A DNA stretch of 64,000 nucleotides from Rhodobacteraceae bacterium bin131. Its GTDB lineage: Bacteria > Pseudomonadota > Alphaproteobacteria > Rhodobacterales > Rhodobacteraceae. Every line of letters begins with the position of its first letter. Position 1 is the first letter of the stretch. Under the pieces are notes generated by a model. The model was not told where the DNA came from and did not search any database. It worked only from the letters and a program-made list of their open reading frames with translations. A program made the translations under genes and the position numbers. Below are positions 17,877-27,367 of this stretch, in pieces. The DNA lies in contig MPNP01000004.1 in NCBI GenBank assembly GCA_002239085.1, positions 1-64,000 of the forward strand, in the 5' to 3' direction.

Positions 17877-19459
17877 TGAGTCACCAAATTTATTTGCCGC
17901 AAGTGGTCATCAGTTTCACTAATACCGGCCATTAAAAGTCCCAGTTCATTTTCATTGGTTTCAGAGGTTATGCGCTCACCAATAATGCTCCCGTCAAACA
18001 GTACAGCGACTCGGTCGGATAGAGACAAAATCTCATCAAGCTCGACGCTTACGAGCAAGATACCGCAGCCCGTATCCCGGAGATCAATCAGTTTTTGATG
18101 AATGAACTCAATCGCACCAATGTCAACACCACGGGTGGGTTGACCGACAACAAGTAATTTCGGTGATCTAACCATCTCGCGTGCGAGAACAATCTTTTGT
18201 TGATTGCCACCTGAAAAGTTCTTCGCCCGTAGACTGGGATTGGGAGGGCGAACATCAAATTGGCTCATATTTTTTTCCGCAAAGGCAATGATTCCCTCAT
18301 TGTCCATTCGTAACCAATTGGTGTTAAAAGCTGGGTCATTATGATAACCGAAAATTATATTCTCCCAAGCAAAGAAGTTGAGGATCAAACCGAGTTTTTG
18401 ACGATCTTCTGGGACATGTCCAATCCCATATTGCCTGCGGGACTGGGCATCAGAACCCCGTCCTTCTAGCGGGATGCTTTGTCCATTGATTTTGATTTCG
18501 CCCTGAGCGGGAACAATACCTCCTAAGGCTTCAAGCAGCTCCGTTTGACCATTGCCCGACACCCCAGCAATTCCAAGAATTTCCCCTCTGCGGACGTGGA
18601 GTGAGATATCTTTGATGACTTGAACACCGCGCTTATCACTGACCTTGAGGTGATTTACCTCAAGAATTTTCTCACCAACTTTGGCCGGTTCTTTTTCTAT
18701 ACGCAGGAGTACCGAACGGCCAACCATGAGCTGGGCTAGTTCTTGAGGATTGGTTTGCTTCGTTTCTAGGGTGGTAACCATCTCACCTCTTCGCATAACG
18801 CTGACGGTGTCTGTGATTGCCATAATTTCCTTAAGCTTGTGCGTAATGAGGATTATGGTTTTCCCTTCGTTTGCCAGATTGCGAAGGATTTGGAATAGAT
18901 GCTTGGCTTCCGACGGTGTTAGTACACCTGTGGGTTCATCTAAAATGAGTATTTGTGCTTGACGATATAACGCTTTGAGTATTTCAACTCGCTGTTGATG
19001 TCCAACAGACAGATCTTCAATAATGGCGTCAGGTTTTACTTCAAGAGAATAGGTTTTGGCGAGATCTTTGAGAAGCTCCCGCGCTTTGGCAAGAGAGGTA
19101 TCAATCAAGAAACTATTCTCCAAGCCGAGGATTACGTTTTCAAGTACGCTAAAGTTATGAACGAGTTTAAAATGCTGGTGAACCATACCAATGCCGCATT
19201 GAATGGCTGCTCGGCTATTGGTTATTGTTGTCGGCTCACCATTAATCAGAATCGTGCCGGCATCGGCACGATAAAATCCATAGAGGATAGACATTAAAGT
19301 TGATTTGCCGGCGCCATTTTCGCCGACTATTCCATGGATTGAACCTTGTGAAACTTTAAGATTTATATTTTTATTTGCTTGAACCGCACCAAAGGATTTG
19401 GTTATCCCACAAAGTTCAATGATGGGTGCAGCACTTTCGTGCTGCACCAAATGTTTCAT
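17873..19459 (-). CDS. BMP-type ABC importer, duplicated ATPase
   Basis: A 528-residue protein with two fused ABC domains, as in NupO/YufO. The N-terminal domain has Walker A GENGAGKST and signature LSVGHQQR; the C-terminal domain has Walker A-like GVSGNGQTE and signature FSGGNQQK. The second Walker A is degenerate (NGQTE in place of GKS/T), which is usual in the ribose/nucleoside class, where only one site hydrolyses ATP. It overlaps the first permease gene by 4 bases and follows the binding-protein gene by 18. Confidence 0.93.
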   Translation of the reverse strand: MKHLVQHESAAPIIELCGITKSFGAVQANKNINLKVSQGSIHGIVGENGAGKSTLMSILYGFYRADAGTILINGEPTTITNSRAAIQCGIGMVHQHFKLVHNFSVLENVILGLENSFLIDTSLAKARELLKDLAKTYSLEVKPDAIIEDLSVGHQQRVEILKALYRQAQILILDEPTGVLTPSEAKHLFQILRNLANEGKTIILITHKLKEIMAITDTVSVMRRGEMVTTLETKQTNPQELAQLMVGRSVLLRIEKEPAKVGEKILEVNHLKVSDKRGVQVIKDISLHVRRGEILGIAGVSGNGQTELLEALGGIVPAQGEIKINGQSIPLEGRGSDAQSRRQYGIGHVPEDRQKLGLILNFFAWENIIFGYHNDPAFNTNWLRMDNEGIIAFAEKNMSQFDVRPPNPSLRAKNFSGGNQQKIVLAREMVRSPKLLVVGQPTRGVDIGAIEFIHQKLIDLRDTGCGILLVSVELDEILSLSDRVAVLFDGSIIGERITSETNENELGLLMAGISETDDHLRQINLVTQ

Positions 19460-19477
19460 AGCGAATTCTCAATAAAA

Positions 19478-20467
19478 CTAACTCATTGGACAGGTGTCAT
19501 CGTCAGAGTAATTATGCACGACAAGGGTGCCATTGATAATATCCGACTGTGCTGTACTTGCTGCTGCAAGTACATTGTCAGATAACAAAGACTCGTTGTT
19601 TTCATCAACAGCATATCCAACACCATCCTCGGCAACTCCGAATACGTGGGTCCCGAGACTGAGATTATCACCCTCTACAAATGATTCATAAACCGCAACA
19701 TCCACCCGCTTGAGCATGGAGGTGAGGACTGAACCAGGGTGAAGATGATTTTGATTGGAATCGACACCAATGCCCAATATCCCAGCATCAGCTGCCGCTT
19801 GCAATACACCGACACCCGTTCCTCCTGCTGCGTGATAAACGATATCGGCTCCTGCGGCTATCTGAGCTTTAGTTAACTCACCCCCCTTAATCGGGTCATT
19901 CCAAGCAGAGGGGTCGTTACCAGTCATATTTTGAATGATCTGAATATCAGGGTTCACTGAATTCACTCCTTGGACATAACCGCACGCAAAACGCCGAATC
20001 AATGGTATGTCCATACCACCGACAAATCCTACAACATTGGTCTGTGTCGTCATACCAGCAATCAGGCCCACGAGATAGGAACCTTCATGTTCTTTAAAGA
20101 TGATAGACTTTACATTGGGTTGGTCAACTTCTGCATCAATCAGCACGAATTTAGTATCAGGAAAATCCGGTGCAACCACTGATAAGGGGCTTTCAAAGGA
20201 AAATCCGGTCATGACAATCGGATTGCTTCCAGTACTCGCAAGACGTCTGAGAGCTTGTTCTCTTTGCGCTTCCGATTGAATTTCAATTTCACGATACGCA
20301 AGGCCTGTTTCAGCTTTCCACTTTTCTGCTCCACCCCAGGCAGCTTCATTGTATGATTTGTCAAATTTTCCGCCAATATCAAAAATTATTGCCGGTTCAG
20401 CAAGGAGACCCGACCCCACAAAGGTAATTGCGAGTATTAGGCACAACTTAACCTTTAAAAATTTCAT
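19478..20467 (-). CDS. BMP-family substrate-binding protein
   Basis: Periplasmic ligand-binding subunit of the importer. I start it at ATG 20467, which has a strong Shine-Dalgarno GGAGG seven bases upstream; that gives 329 residues with a clean signal peptide (MKFLKVKLCLILAITFVGS, cleaved after LLA). The BMP family pattern is clear: 'DIGGKFDKSYNEAAWGGAE', 'VGFVGGMDIPLIRRFACGY' and 'YHAAGGTGVGVLQAA' regions. It lacks a lipobox, so it is free in the periplasm. It is the first gene of the importer operon. Related proteins bind purine nucleosides through the conserved Asp, Phe and Asp residues; whether these are kept here would need a structure-based alignment. Confidence 0.9.
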   Translation of the reverse strand: MKFLKVKLCLILAITFVGSGLLAEPAIIFDIGGKFDKSYNEAAWGGAEKWKAETGLAYREIEIQSEAQREQALRRLASTGSNPIVMTGFSFESPLSVVAPDFPDTKFVLIDAEVDQPNVKSIIFKEHEGSYLVGLIAGMTTQTNVVGFVGGMDIPLIRRFACGYVQGVNSVNPDIQIIQNMTGNDPSAWNDPIKGGELTKAQIAAGADIVYHAAGGTGVGVLQAAADAGILGIGVDSNQNHLHPGSVLTSMLKRVDVAVYESFVEGDNLSLGTHVFGVAEDGVGYAVDENNESLLSDNVLAAASTAQSDIINGTLVVHNYSDDDTCPMS

Positions 20468-20984
20468 TAGATACCTCCAAATTAAGTATTTCCTTTTCAG
20501 ACTCGGCAACATTAAGAATAACCCAAGCCAAATTGATTTATTACTAATAATATGAAAATATTACCATAAAAAACGACATGCCGAATGAAAAATAAGCAGA
20601 AATGATAATTGTCTTCTCTTGAAAAATTCCAACAAAATTTTGACCTGTCGCAACGACTTTTAGGTCAATTTAACTATTAGGCAAACGCACAAAGAAACTG
20701 TGAATCGAATTTATGACGAACATCATAATAAGTTGATGTCCATTGAGGCAGTGGTTGATGCTTTTTCAAAGCCGTAATAAAAAAGTTTCGTATGGATTTA
20801 TTTTTTCGTATGAAACATTTCTTTTGAGCTAAATTTTGACTGCTAGTATCACGCCTTCATTGAATTGATGGATAAAGGCGAGATACTAGGAAGAAATACT
20901 GCTCGCAATTAATTGGTGTTGACTGTTGACACAATGACAGAGAATAATGCAAACAAACTACATCATTTCAATGGTTTTGTGATA
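20468..20984. other. Intergenic region between BMP operon and tsaB
   Basis: No gene. It should contain the promoter of the leftward BMP operon in its first 150 bases. A 15-bp imperfect inverted repeat lies at 20843-20889. Confidence 0.5.
20843..20889. repeat. 15-bp inverted repeat downstream of tsaB
   Basis: CTAGTATCACGCCTT (20843-20857) pairs with AAGGCGAGATACTAG (20875-20889) with one mismatch over a 17-base loop. A third copy of the arm end, GATACTAG, covers the tsaB stop codon at 20981-20988. On the minus strand the hairpin follows tsaB by about 95 bases and has only a weak T-rich tail, so terminator function is possible but unproven. Confidence 0.5.
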
Positions 20985-21608
20985 CTAGTTTCGCTGCAAA
21001 GTTTTCGCCTTCGGGTCAACGCGCGGTTGGCTGATATAAAGTGGTTTGGGTAAGGGGGGATTGCTCATTTTAAGTTTATCGGCCTGTAAGGCAATGGCAA
21101 GCGAAGTTTCGTATTTTGCGCTTATCTGCTTGACTCCCATCGCCTGAGCCAGTTGGTCAGAGTGAAAACCAATAATGTTTAGATTTTGTGTATTAAAGGA
21201 CATTAATGTGGCACGGTCACCCACAATAGGAGCTCCTTTTGTACCGACCCGACAAAAATATTTATCTTTAACGGCCTTAATAACGACCATAAGATCTTGA
21301 GATTGACCGTAGGATATGGCATCAAAAATAGAAACTCCAATGGCAGGAATATTTAATGCCAATGCCAACCCTCGAGCGGCTGAAATACCCAGCCTGATAC
21401 CATTAAAATTGCCTGGGCCGGTTGCAACACCGATGGCTTCGGCTTGCGACCATGTTAGATTATGTTTGGAGAATAGCCGATCAATGACAATAAATAGTTG
21501 ATCAATCCCCGGTTGTTTAACTTCAATGATTTGATCAAATAATTGATGTTCCTTGATGACCGAAACTCTGGTATGAGAACCGGTTACATTCAAACCAATA
21601 GTAAACAA
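20985..21608 (-). CDS. tsaB: tRNA threonylcarbamoyladenosine protein TsaB
   Basis: Subunit of the TsaBDE complex that makes the universal t6A modification at position 37 of ANN-reading tRNAs. The 207-residue protein has the ASKHA-fold signature 'GPGNFNGIRLGISAARGLALAL' region (seen as ATGPGNFNGIRLG), typical of YeaZ/TsaB. The usual GPGSFTGLR is varied here (Asn for Ser, Asn for Thr). It starts two bases after the nfu gene, with which it must be co-transcribed; rimI, a common neighbour in other alphaproteobacteria, is absent. Confidence 0.88.
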   Translation of the reverse strand: MFTIGLNVTGSHTRVSVIKEHQLFDQIIEVKQPGIDQLFIVIDRLFSKHNLTWSQAEAIGVATGPGNFNGIRLGISAARGLALALNIPAIGVSIFDAISYGQSQDLMVVIKAVKDKYFCRVGTKGAPIVGDRATLMSFNTQNLNIIGFHSDQLAQAMGVKQISAKYETSLAIALQADKLKMSNPPLPKPLYISQPRVDPKAKTLQRN

Positions 21609-21610
21609 GA

Positions 21611-22171
21611 CTATAAAACTGGACGAACTTCAATGACTTCAGGGATATAGTGGCGAAGGAGGTTCTGAATCCCCATTTTCAGAGTGATGGTAGAGGATGG
21701 ACATCCCGCACAAGCTCCTTGCATGGTTAAATAGACGATTCCACGGTCGAAACCATGAAACTGAATATCACCCCCATCTTGCGTAACCGCTGGGCGAACC
21801 CTAGTTTCAAGGAGTTCAATAATCTGTTTAACAATCGGAGCATCTTTTTCATCAAAGTTTTCAACATTTTTTTTGTTATCACTGGGGGTGTCAATGATCG
21901 GTAAATTCAGTTGAAAATGCTCCATGATTGTACCAAGGATAGCGGGCTTGAGGTGTTCCCAGTAAATATTCTCTTCTTTTGAAACGGAAATAAAATCATT
22001 ACCAAAAAAAACTCTGACAACCCCGCGAATACTAATGATTTTCATTGCAAGGCGTGACTTGCGTGCTGATTCAAAATCTGGAAAATCTTCAGTCCCTTCC
22101 TCAAGAACAACTCTCCCTGGTAAAAACTTAAGTGTTTCTGGATTTGGGGTGGTTTCGGTTTGAATAAACAT
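21611..22171 (-). CDS. Nfu-type iron-sulfur cluster carrier
   Basis: Scaffold/carrier that delivers [4Fe-4S] clusters to target proteins. From ATG 22171 the protein has 186 residues: an N-terminal Nfu_N domain (MFIQTETTPNPETLKFLPGR, shared with mitochondrial NFU1) and a C-terminal NifU-like domain with the cluster-binding C-x-x-C in GACAGCPSST. An upstream in-frame ATG at 22207 would add twelve residues that do not fit the family, so I reject it. This two-domain form is the standard alphaproteobacterial type. It is transcribed with tsaB. Confidence 0.93.
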   Translation of the reverse strand: MFIQTETTPNPETLKFLPGRVVLEEGTEDFPDFESARKSRLAMKIISIRGVVRVFFGNDFISVSKEENIYWEHLKPAILGTIMEHFQLNLPIIDTPSDNKKNVENFDEKDAPIVKQIIELLETRVRPAVTQDGGDIQFHGFDRGIVYLTMQGACAGCPSSTITLKMGIQNLLRHYIPEVIEVRPVL

Positions 22172-22468
22172 CTTTTCTCTCGTTATGGCAATGCCCCTGA
22201 ATCCCACCCAATAAAAATTGTAATTATTGGGTTCATGGGAACAATTGATATATTAAGAATTAGTTATTGTGAATTATGTTGCAAGGTCGCCAATTTTGCA
22301 AACAATTTTGCAATATTATTTTGTCTCCAGAAATTTACTCGGCAAAGTCAATTTCTGTTTATTTTACAAGTTTATTGTCAGGACAAGGTGATGGAGGATT
22401 GATCATCAACAAGGATATTATGGGCTGCCATTTTAAGAATTATGGCTTAAGAGGAAAAGAGAGGAAAA

Positions 22469-22942
22469 ATGGAACTTTCTGGCGACAAAATTCTTCCAGT
22501 CAATCGAGAATTGGTATGGAAGCACTTGACGGACCCTGAAATTCTTTTGGAATGCATTCCAGGTTGTAGTGAACTAACTGGGACTTTAGAAGAGGGATTT
22601 GAAGCAGTTGTTACTCAAAAGATCGGTCCAGTTAAAGCCACATTTAAAGGGATGGTTAAATTTGAAGATATCGTGGTAAGGCAAAGTTACACAATGGTTG
22701 GAGAAGGGAAGGGGGGTGCCGCAGGAATTGCCAGTGGACTTGCTCGAGTCTCCTTTGCAGATAGCGAAGAAGGAACTTTGCTGATTTATGAAGTTGAAGC
22801 CGCCATGAAAGGTAAGATTGCCCAGTTGGGATCACGGCTTGTCAGCGGAGTAGCTAAAAAACTTGCCGATAAGTTCTTTACCAACTTCCAGGAAAAAGTC
22901 GCAGAACTTAATCCGGATAATACTATACCTGACTCATCATAA
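22469..22942 (+). CDS. CoxG-like SRPBCC protein
   Basis: A 157-residue protein of the carbon monoxide dehydrogenase subunit G (CoxG) family, SRPBCC/START-like fold. The family features 'LVWKHLTDPEILLECIPGC', 'GPVKATFKG' and a C-terminal 'GSRLVSGVAKKLADKFFTNF' stretch are visible in order. CoxG helps membrane anchoring in CO oxidisers, but homologues are common away from cox genes, and no coxMSL is here, so the role is unknown. A strong ribosome site (GAGAGGAA) precedes the ATG. It faces ilvE convergently. Confidence 0.85.
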   Translation: MELSGDKILPVNRELVWKHLTDPEILLECIPGCSELTGTLEEGFEAVVTQKIGPVKATFKGMVKFEDIVVRQSYTMVGEGKGGAAGIASGLARVSFADSEEGTLLIYEVEAAMKGKIAQLGSRLVSGVAKKLADKFFTNFQEKVAELNPDNTIPDSS

Positions 22943-22960
22943 ACCATGAGATTATTAAAA

Positions 22961-22982
22961 CCAGTATAAGCGGTGATACTGG
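22961..22982 (-). terminator. Probable terminator of ilvE
   Basis: CCAGTAT (22961-22967) and ATACTGG (22976-22982) form a perfect 7-bp stem. Read on the minus strand it is followed by TTTTAATAAT, so it fits termination of the leftward trpS/ilvE transcripts; on the plus strand, after coxG, the tail is weaker. Confidence 0.5.
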
Positions 22983-23050
22983 CACCTTTATTAGTCAGTC
23001 CTTTACCCAGAAGGCAATGTGTTTTTTATTGTTATTGCGATGGTATTGAG

Positions 23051-23932
23051 TCAGGTTGAATGCACTGGCTGATAATTTAATTTTGCCCAGTCCCAGTATA
23101 AACGCTTGGCTTCCCTGGCAACGGGACCTGTTTGATAGTGTGTGGTTTCGAATTGAGTCACAGGAACCACTTTGGCCATATTGCCGGTCGTAAATACCTC
23201 GTCGGCAGTATGAAAATCATCATAAGTTAAAATAGTCTCATGCACTTCAAAGCCGGTTTCTCTTAATAGATTAATAATTCGACTTCGCGTGATACCCGCT
23301 AAAAATGTACCATTGGATATGGGAGTCAAAACTTTACCATCCTTGACCATAAAAATGTTTGCAGTAGCTGTTTCAGCGACATTTCCCATCACGTCGGTCA
23401 CCATAGCATTACTAAAACCATTCTCCTGCACTTCTTTGAGCATTCGCGCATTATTGGGATAGAGACAACCGGCTTTGGCATTGACTAGAGCAGTGGACAA
23501 AACAGGACGATGGAATCGGGTTTTACCCAAAGTGAGGGTTGTTTCAATGGGTGGCATGGGTAATTCTTCAAGACAAATGCAAAACCCAGTTGAACCTTCC
23601 TTCGGCACAATAGCCATATAGCCTCCGTCAATAGCCCAATACATCGGCCTTATATAAACCGAGCTGTCGGCAGGAAAGTGCTTTAATCCCGCAAGCGTGA
23701 AATCATGAATTTGCTCAGGAGTGTAGGTCGGTGTAATTCCAAGGGCGCTCGCTGAATCGTTAACGCGTTGACAATGCGGCAATAAGTCTGGTGCTAAGCC
23801 ATAAGCTAACCGGGCACCATCAAAAACTGTGGAACCCAACCAAGCTCCATGGTCGGCAGCTCGAATTACCATAACATTATCATCATGCCACTGACCTTGG
23901 TAGAATGTTTTTATATTTGTTCCAGTTGCCAT
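23051..23932 (-). CDS. ilvE: Branched-chain amino acid aminotransferase (class IV)
   Basis: PLP enzyme of fold type IV, 293 residues, catalysing the last step of Leu/Ile/Val synthesis. Typical sequences are 'HGAWLGSTVFDGAR', 'YIRPMYWA', the PLP-lysine region 'NAKAGCLYPNNARMLKE' and 'GNVAETATANIFMVKDG', with the Glu that contacts the PLP nitrogen. D-amino-acid transaminase and aminodeoxychorismate lyase share the fold; length and motifs fit the branched-chain or a related amine-transaminase subgroup best. It lies 21 bases after trpS on the same strand and ends at a likely terminator. Confidence 0.82.
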   Translation of the reverse strand: MATGTNIKTFYQGQWHDDNVMVIRAADHGAWLGSTVFDGARLAYGLAPDLLPHCQRVNDSASALGITPTYTPEQIHDFTLAGLKHFPADSSVYIRPMYWAIDGGYMAIVPKEGSTGFCICLEELPMPPIETTLTLGKTRFHRPVLSTALVNAKAGCLYPNNARMLKEVQENGFSNAMVTDVMGNVAETATANIFMVKDGKVLTPISNGTFLAGITRSRIINLLRETGFEVHETILTYDDFHTADEVFTTGNMAKVVPVTQFETTHYQTGPVAREAKRLYWDWAKLNYQPVHST

Positions 23933-23953
23933 AGTTTTTGTTCCATCGTTAAG

Positions 23954-24973
23954 CTATTGTGAAAGGAGTCCAACAATTTCGTAAGTCTTTTTGACTATTG
24001 GTCGGGCGATAATGGCCGCTTTATCTGCGCCCGTGGCAAGAATACGGTCCAGTTCAGTGTTATCATCCATAAGCCGATTAACCTCATGCGTCACAGGTGA
24101 AACACATTCTATTGCTAGTTCAGCTAACTGATCCTTAAATTCTGAAAACCCTTTCCCACCAAATTGTTGCATGACACTATCACGTGTTGTGTCAGATAAA
24201 GCTGCATAAAGGTTAATCAGATTCTTTGCCTCGGGACGATTAGAAATTTCTGCTTCATGAGAGGGAATAGGATAAGAATCGGTTTTAGCTCGACGAATTT
24301 TTTTGACAATCGTATCCTTATCATCGGTCAGGTTGATTCGGCTGAGATCGGAAGGATCAGATTTTGACATCTTTTTTGTGCCATCTCGCAAGCTCATTAT
24401 ACGAGTTGCAACTCCCTCAATAATTGGTTCAATCACCGGAAAGAAGTCAACACCAAAATCATTATTGAATTTAATCGCAATATCCCTCGTTAACTCAAGG
24501 TGTTGTTTTTGATCTTCTCCAACGGGAACATGCGTTGCATGGTAGGCGAGTATATCCGCGGCCATCAATGCCGGATAAACGAATAAACCGACAGAAGAGT
24601 TTTCTCTGTTGGAGCCAGCTTTTTCCTTGAACTGAGTCATCCGACCTAACCAACCCAGTCGGGACACACAATTAAAGATCCAAGCGAGTTCAGCATGTGC
24701 TGAAACTTGACTTTGGTTAAACAAAATCGACTTGTTGACATCAATTCCTGACGCAATAAAACACGCAGCGGCGAGGCGTGTAGAGTGTTTGAGTTCTGTG
24801 GGGTCCTGCCATACAGTAATGGCATGTAAATCGACAATACAATAAATGCATTCAGCCCCTGATTGTTGAAGTTCAACAAAAGGTTTAAGGGCGCCTAAGT
24901 AATTGGCTATTGTTAACTTGCCGCTCGGCTGGATTCCAGAAAATATCCGCTGCGAACTGATTGTGTTAAGCAT
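23954..24973 (-). CDS. trpS: Tryptophanyl-tRNA synthetase
   Basis: Class Ic aminoacyl-tRNA synthetase of 339 residues. The HIGH-type motif is in [17 protein letters not shown], where the normal T-I-G-N reads T-I-A-N, and KMSKS is intact (KKMSKSD). The tryptophan pocket region '[16 protein letters not shown]' is conserved. The Gly-to-Ala change in the first motif is unusual but the rest of the enzyme is normal and it must be functional unless another copy exists. trpS is followed by ilvE, and is divergent from the rhomboid-like gene. In many alphaproteobacteria trpS neighbours murJ, as it nearly does here. Confidence 0.95.
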   Translation of the reverse strand: MLNTISSQRIFSGIQPSGKLTIANYLGALKPFVELQQSGAECIYCIVDLHAITVWQDPTELKHSTRLAAACFIASGIDVNKSILFNQSQVSAHAELAWIFNCVSRLGWLGRMTQFKEKAGSNRENSSVGLFVYPALMAADILAYHATHVPVGEDQKQHLELTRDIAIKFNNDFGVDFFPVIEPIIEGVATRIMSLRDGTKKMSKSDPSDLSRINLTDDKDTIVKKIRRAKTDSYPIPSHEAEISNRPEAKNLINLYAALSDTTRDSVMQQFGGKGFSEFKDQLAELAIECVSPVTHEVNRLMDDNTELDRILATGADKAAIIARPIVKKTYEIVGLLSQ

Positions 24974-25067
24974 TTAAAACTCTATATCAATTCAGAATAA
25001 TTTTAATTTAGAATGTTATAATGAATGTCTTTCAACTTTAAAGAGTGCAATTAGTAAAGTACCTTTC

Positions 25068-25727
25068 ATGACACCCAATGTACCCTACAGCGTAATGACC
25101 ATTGCAACAATTGTTTTTGGTCTTGAGGTCTTATTCACTGCGGGTGAATTAGTACCAGGAATTTGGCCTGAAAGCCAACACCTAAGAATTGTTGCAATCA
25201 GAGATTTTGGTTTGTGGGATCATAATCAACTCTTTTTAACTTCCGATCTAGTTAGACTTGTTAGTCATGCCTTTATCCATTTGCAATTGGTTGACGCCTT
25301 ATTTTCAGCAGTTTTTATTTTGGCTTGGGGGACTTTTCTAAAAAAAATCACCGAAGACTCAGTTTTCTTATATATTTTCTTTATTACAACGATCATGGGT
25401 GGTTTAGGTTATACCTCACTCCTCAATGAAGAATTTCCACTCTTAGGGGCATCGGCCGGTTATTTTGGATTAATGGGTGGTTGCGTATCTCTTGTGTTAT
25501 TGAATTGGATGAGAGGAGGTCGGTTTTTCTTCAAAAATGCGTGGTCAGTCCCGATTTTCTTTTTAAGTTTTTCTGTTGGAAGCCAACTTTTGTTTGGTGG
25601 TCCAGCATATTGGGTGGCCGATTATGTTGGCTTTTTTTCTGGGATGATTGCCACACCAATAGTTGTGTTTGGATTTAGAGAAAGCTGCAAAATTTTGACT
25701 GATATTTACACCAAATTGATGAAGTAA
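25068..25727 (+). CDS. Rhomboid-family membrane protein, probably inactive
   Basis: A 219-residue protein with about six membrane segments and the rhomboid layout: 'LVRLVSHAFIHLQLVDALFS' corresponds to the RLVT-x-x-FLH region, and 'GASAGYFGLMGG' to the serine motif (Ser129). The second His and Asn of the usual H-x-x-x-N read Asp76 and Ser80, and the catalytic His of the sixth segment (A-H-x-G-G-F) is Asp185 in VADYVGFFSG. With Ser but no catalytic His, it is likely a pseudoprotease that binds or retains membrane proteins. It lies between trpS and murJ and faces murJ convergently. Confidence 0.75.
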   Translation: MTPNVPYSVMTIATIVFGLEVLFTAGELVPGIWPESQHLRIVAIRDFGLWDHNQLFLTSDLVRLVSHAFIHLQLVDALFSAVFILAWGTFLKKITEDSVFLYIFFITTIMGGLGYTSLLNEEFPLLGASAGYFGLMGGCVSLVLLNWMRGGRFFFKNAWSVPIFFLSFSVGSQLLFGGPAYWVADYVGFFSGMIATPIVVFGFRESCKILTDIYTKLMK

Positions 25728-25785
25728 GTAAGACTTCTCGCTTGCACCTCAGCCATTTACTTATCTCTGGCGAATTTTTATTTCA

Positions 25786-27333
25786 TTATTTTCGCTTTCT
25801 AAAATAATTCATAACCGCGTGAAGTTCCCAAGTTTTTAGCAAGATATGACTGAAAACATACGTGATGAAACCGAAAGCGATGAGCAGGGTGAAATATAAA
25901 TATCGTATACTGCCTTGGCTCAGCCAATCGCCAAGTAAGTAAATTGTACACAATAAAGCACCTCCCATGATACCGGTTGCAAGTAATATTTTAAGCGCAA
26001 CTCTTTTAAGTTGGGGGTCAATAGAAACCGCGCCTTCAAATGTTCTTGCTTTAATGATGAGCATGACCAACATAGTCCAACTCGCTACGGTTGTTCCAAT
26101 CGCTGCCGCGATGTAACCAATGGTTGACATGAGGCCAACGGCTACCACTCCATTAACAAACATTGAAATCACTGCATACACAAATGGAGTTCGGGTATCT
26201 TCTCTGGCAAAAAAAACAGGTTGGTAGATCTTTTGGAGGACAAAAGCAGGTAATCCAAAAGCGTATACCATGAGAGCTAGGGAAGTCTCTTGAGTGTCCG
26301 TTGAAGTGAATGCACCGCGCTCAAAGAGCACACTTATTATTGGGACTGCAAGAACAATTAAGGCTACGGTGGCTGGCATTGTCAAAGCCAAAGCAGCTTC
26401 ACTTGCCCGATTAAAGGCGAAATTACCCCCTGTGCGGTTTTTTTCGGCTAGATTTTTTGAAAGTTCAGGTAATAGTACGACGCCAATTGCAACGCCAACC
26501 ACTCCAAGAGGGAGTTGATAAAGTCGATCAGCATAACTGAGCCAAGCGACAGCACCTTCGGTAAAACTGGCAACCTGGCGACCGATCACCAAATTAATTT
26601 GAACGACCCCACCACTCAGCGCCGCAGGTAAGGCTAAAATCAAGAGTTTTTTGATATCAGGTGTCAGTTTGGGGAGTTTGAGCTTAAGCGAAAATCCTAG
26701 TTGTGCACTTGCGAACCACACGACTAATAACTGTGCGAAGCCAGCAATGGGTACAATCCAAGCGAGGGCAAGTCCAAAGTCAAGACCAAACCAGTGGGCA
26801 CAGAGTAAGGCGAGTATTAAAAAGAGGTTGAGAAGACAGGGAGCTGCTGCCGCCGCCACAAAATGTCCAAGTGAGTTCAGAAGACCAGAAAGAAGGGCCG
26901 CGACCGAAATGAATAGAATATAGGGAAAGGCAATTCGACCGAGTAAAACGGCTTGGTCAAAACGACCATCGCCAACAAAGCCACTTGCCATTAAAAACAC
27001 CATGACTGGCATGATGAGTTGTGCAACAATAACAAGAATAATCAAGAATGTAACTAAGAAGGATAGCGCACTCTCAGCAAACTGTTTGGCGTCCTTTGGG
27101 TTTTTGAGCTTTTTTGAAAACATGGGTACAAAAGCGAGGTTAAATGCCCCCTCAGCAAAAATGCGCCGGAACATGTTAGGAAGTGTAAAGGCGACCAGAA
27201 AAGCTTCTGCTAAGGCGCCTGAACCCAAGAATGCGGCAAATAGGATTTCTCTAAAAAAGCCAAGAATGCGACTCATTAACGTCCAAAAACCCACTCGAAA
27301 AAAATTGCCAAAGAGTTTCGCGGCTTTAACCAT
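25786..27333 (-). CDS. murJ: Lipid II flippase MurJ
   Basis: Flips lipid II across the inner membrane for peptidoglycan synthesis. The 515-residue protein has about 14 membrane segments of the MVF/MOP fold. 'SRILGFFREILFAAFLGSGALAEAF' (SRILGFFRE at the start), 'MFRRIFAEGAFNLAFVPMF' and 'LFERGAFTSTDT' are the conserved MurJ signatures, with the essential Arg residues visible in the first two. Length and topology are normal. It follows lppC on the same strand after a probable terminator. Confidence 0.96.
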   Translation of the reverse strand: MVKAAKLFGNFFRVGFWTLMSRILGFFREILFAAFLGSGALAEAFLVAFTLPNMFRRIFAEGAFNLAFVPMFSKKLKNPKDAKQFAESALSFLVTFLIILVIVAQLIMPVMVFLMASGFVGDGRFDQAVLLGRIAFPYILFISVAALLSGLLNSLGHFVAAAAAPCLLNLFLILALLCAHWFGLDFGLALAWIVPIAGFAQLLVVWFASAQLGFSLKLKLPKLTPDIKKLLILALPAALSGGVVQINLVIGRQVASFTEGAVAWLSYADRLYQLPLGVVGVAIGVVLLPELSKNLAEKNRTGGNFAFNRASEAALALTMPATVALIVLAVPIISVLFERGAFTSTDTQETSLALMVYAFGLPAFVLQKIYQPVFFAREDTRTPFVYAVISMFVNGVVAVGLMSTIGYIAAAIGTTVASWTMLVMLIIKARTFEGAVSIDPQLKRVALKILLATGIMGGALLCTIYLLGDWLSQGSIRYLYFTLLIAFGFITYVFSHILLKTWELHAVMNYFRKRK

Positions 27334-27367
27334 CAGGTTTATACTTCCTACTTATTGAAACTTTGAC

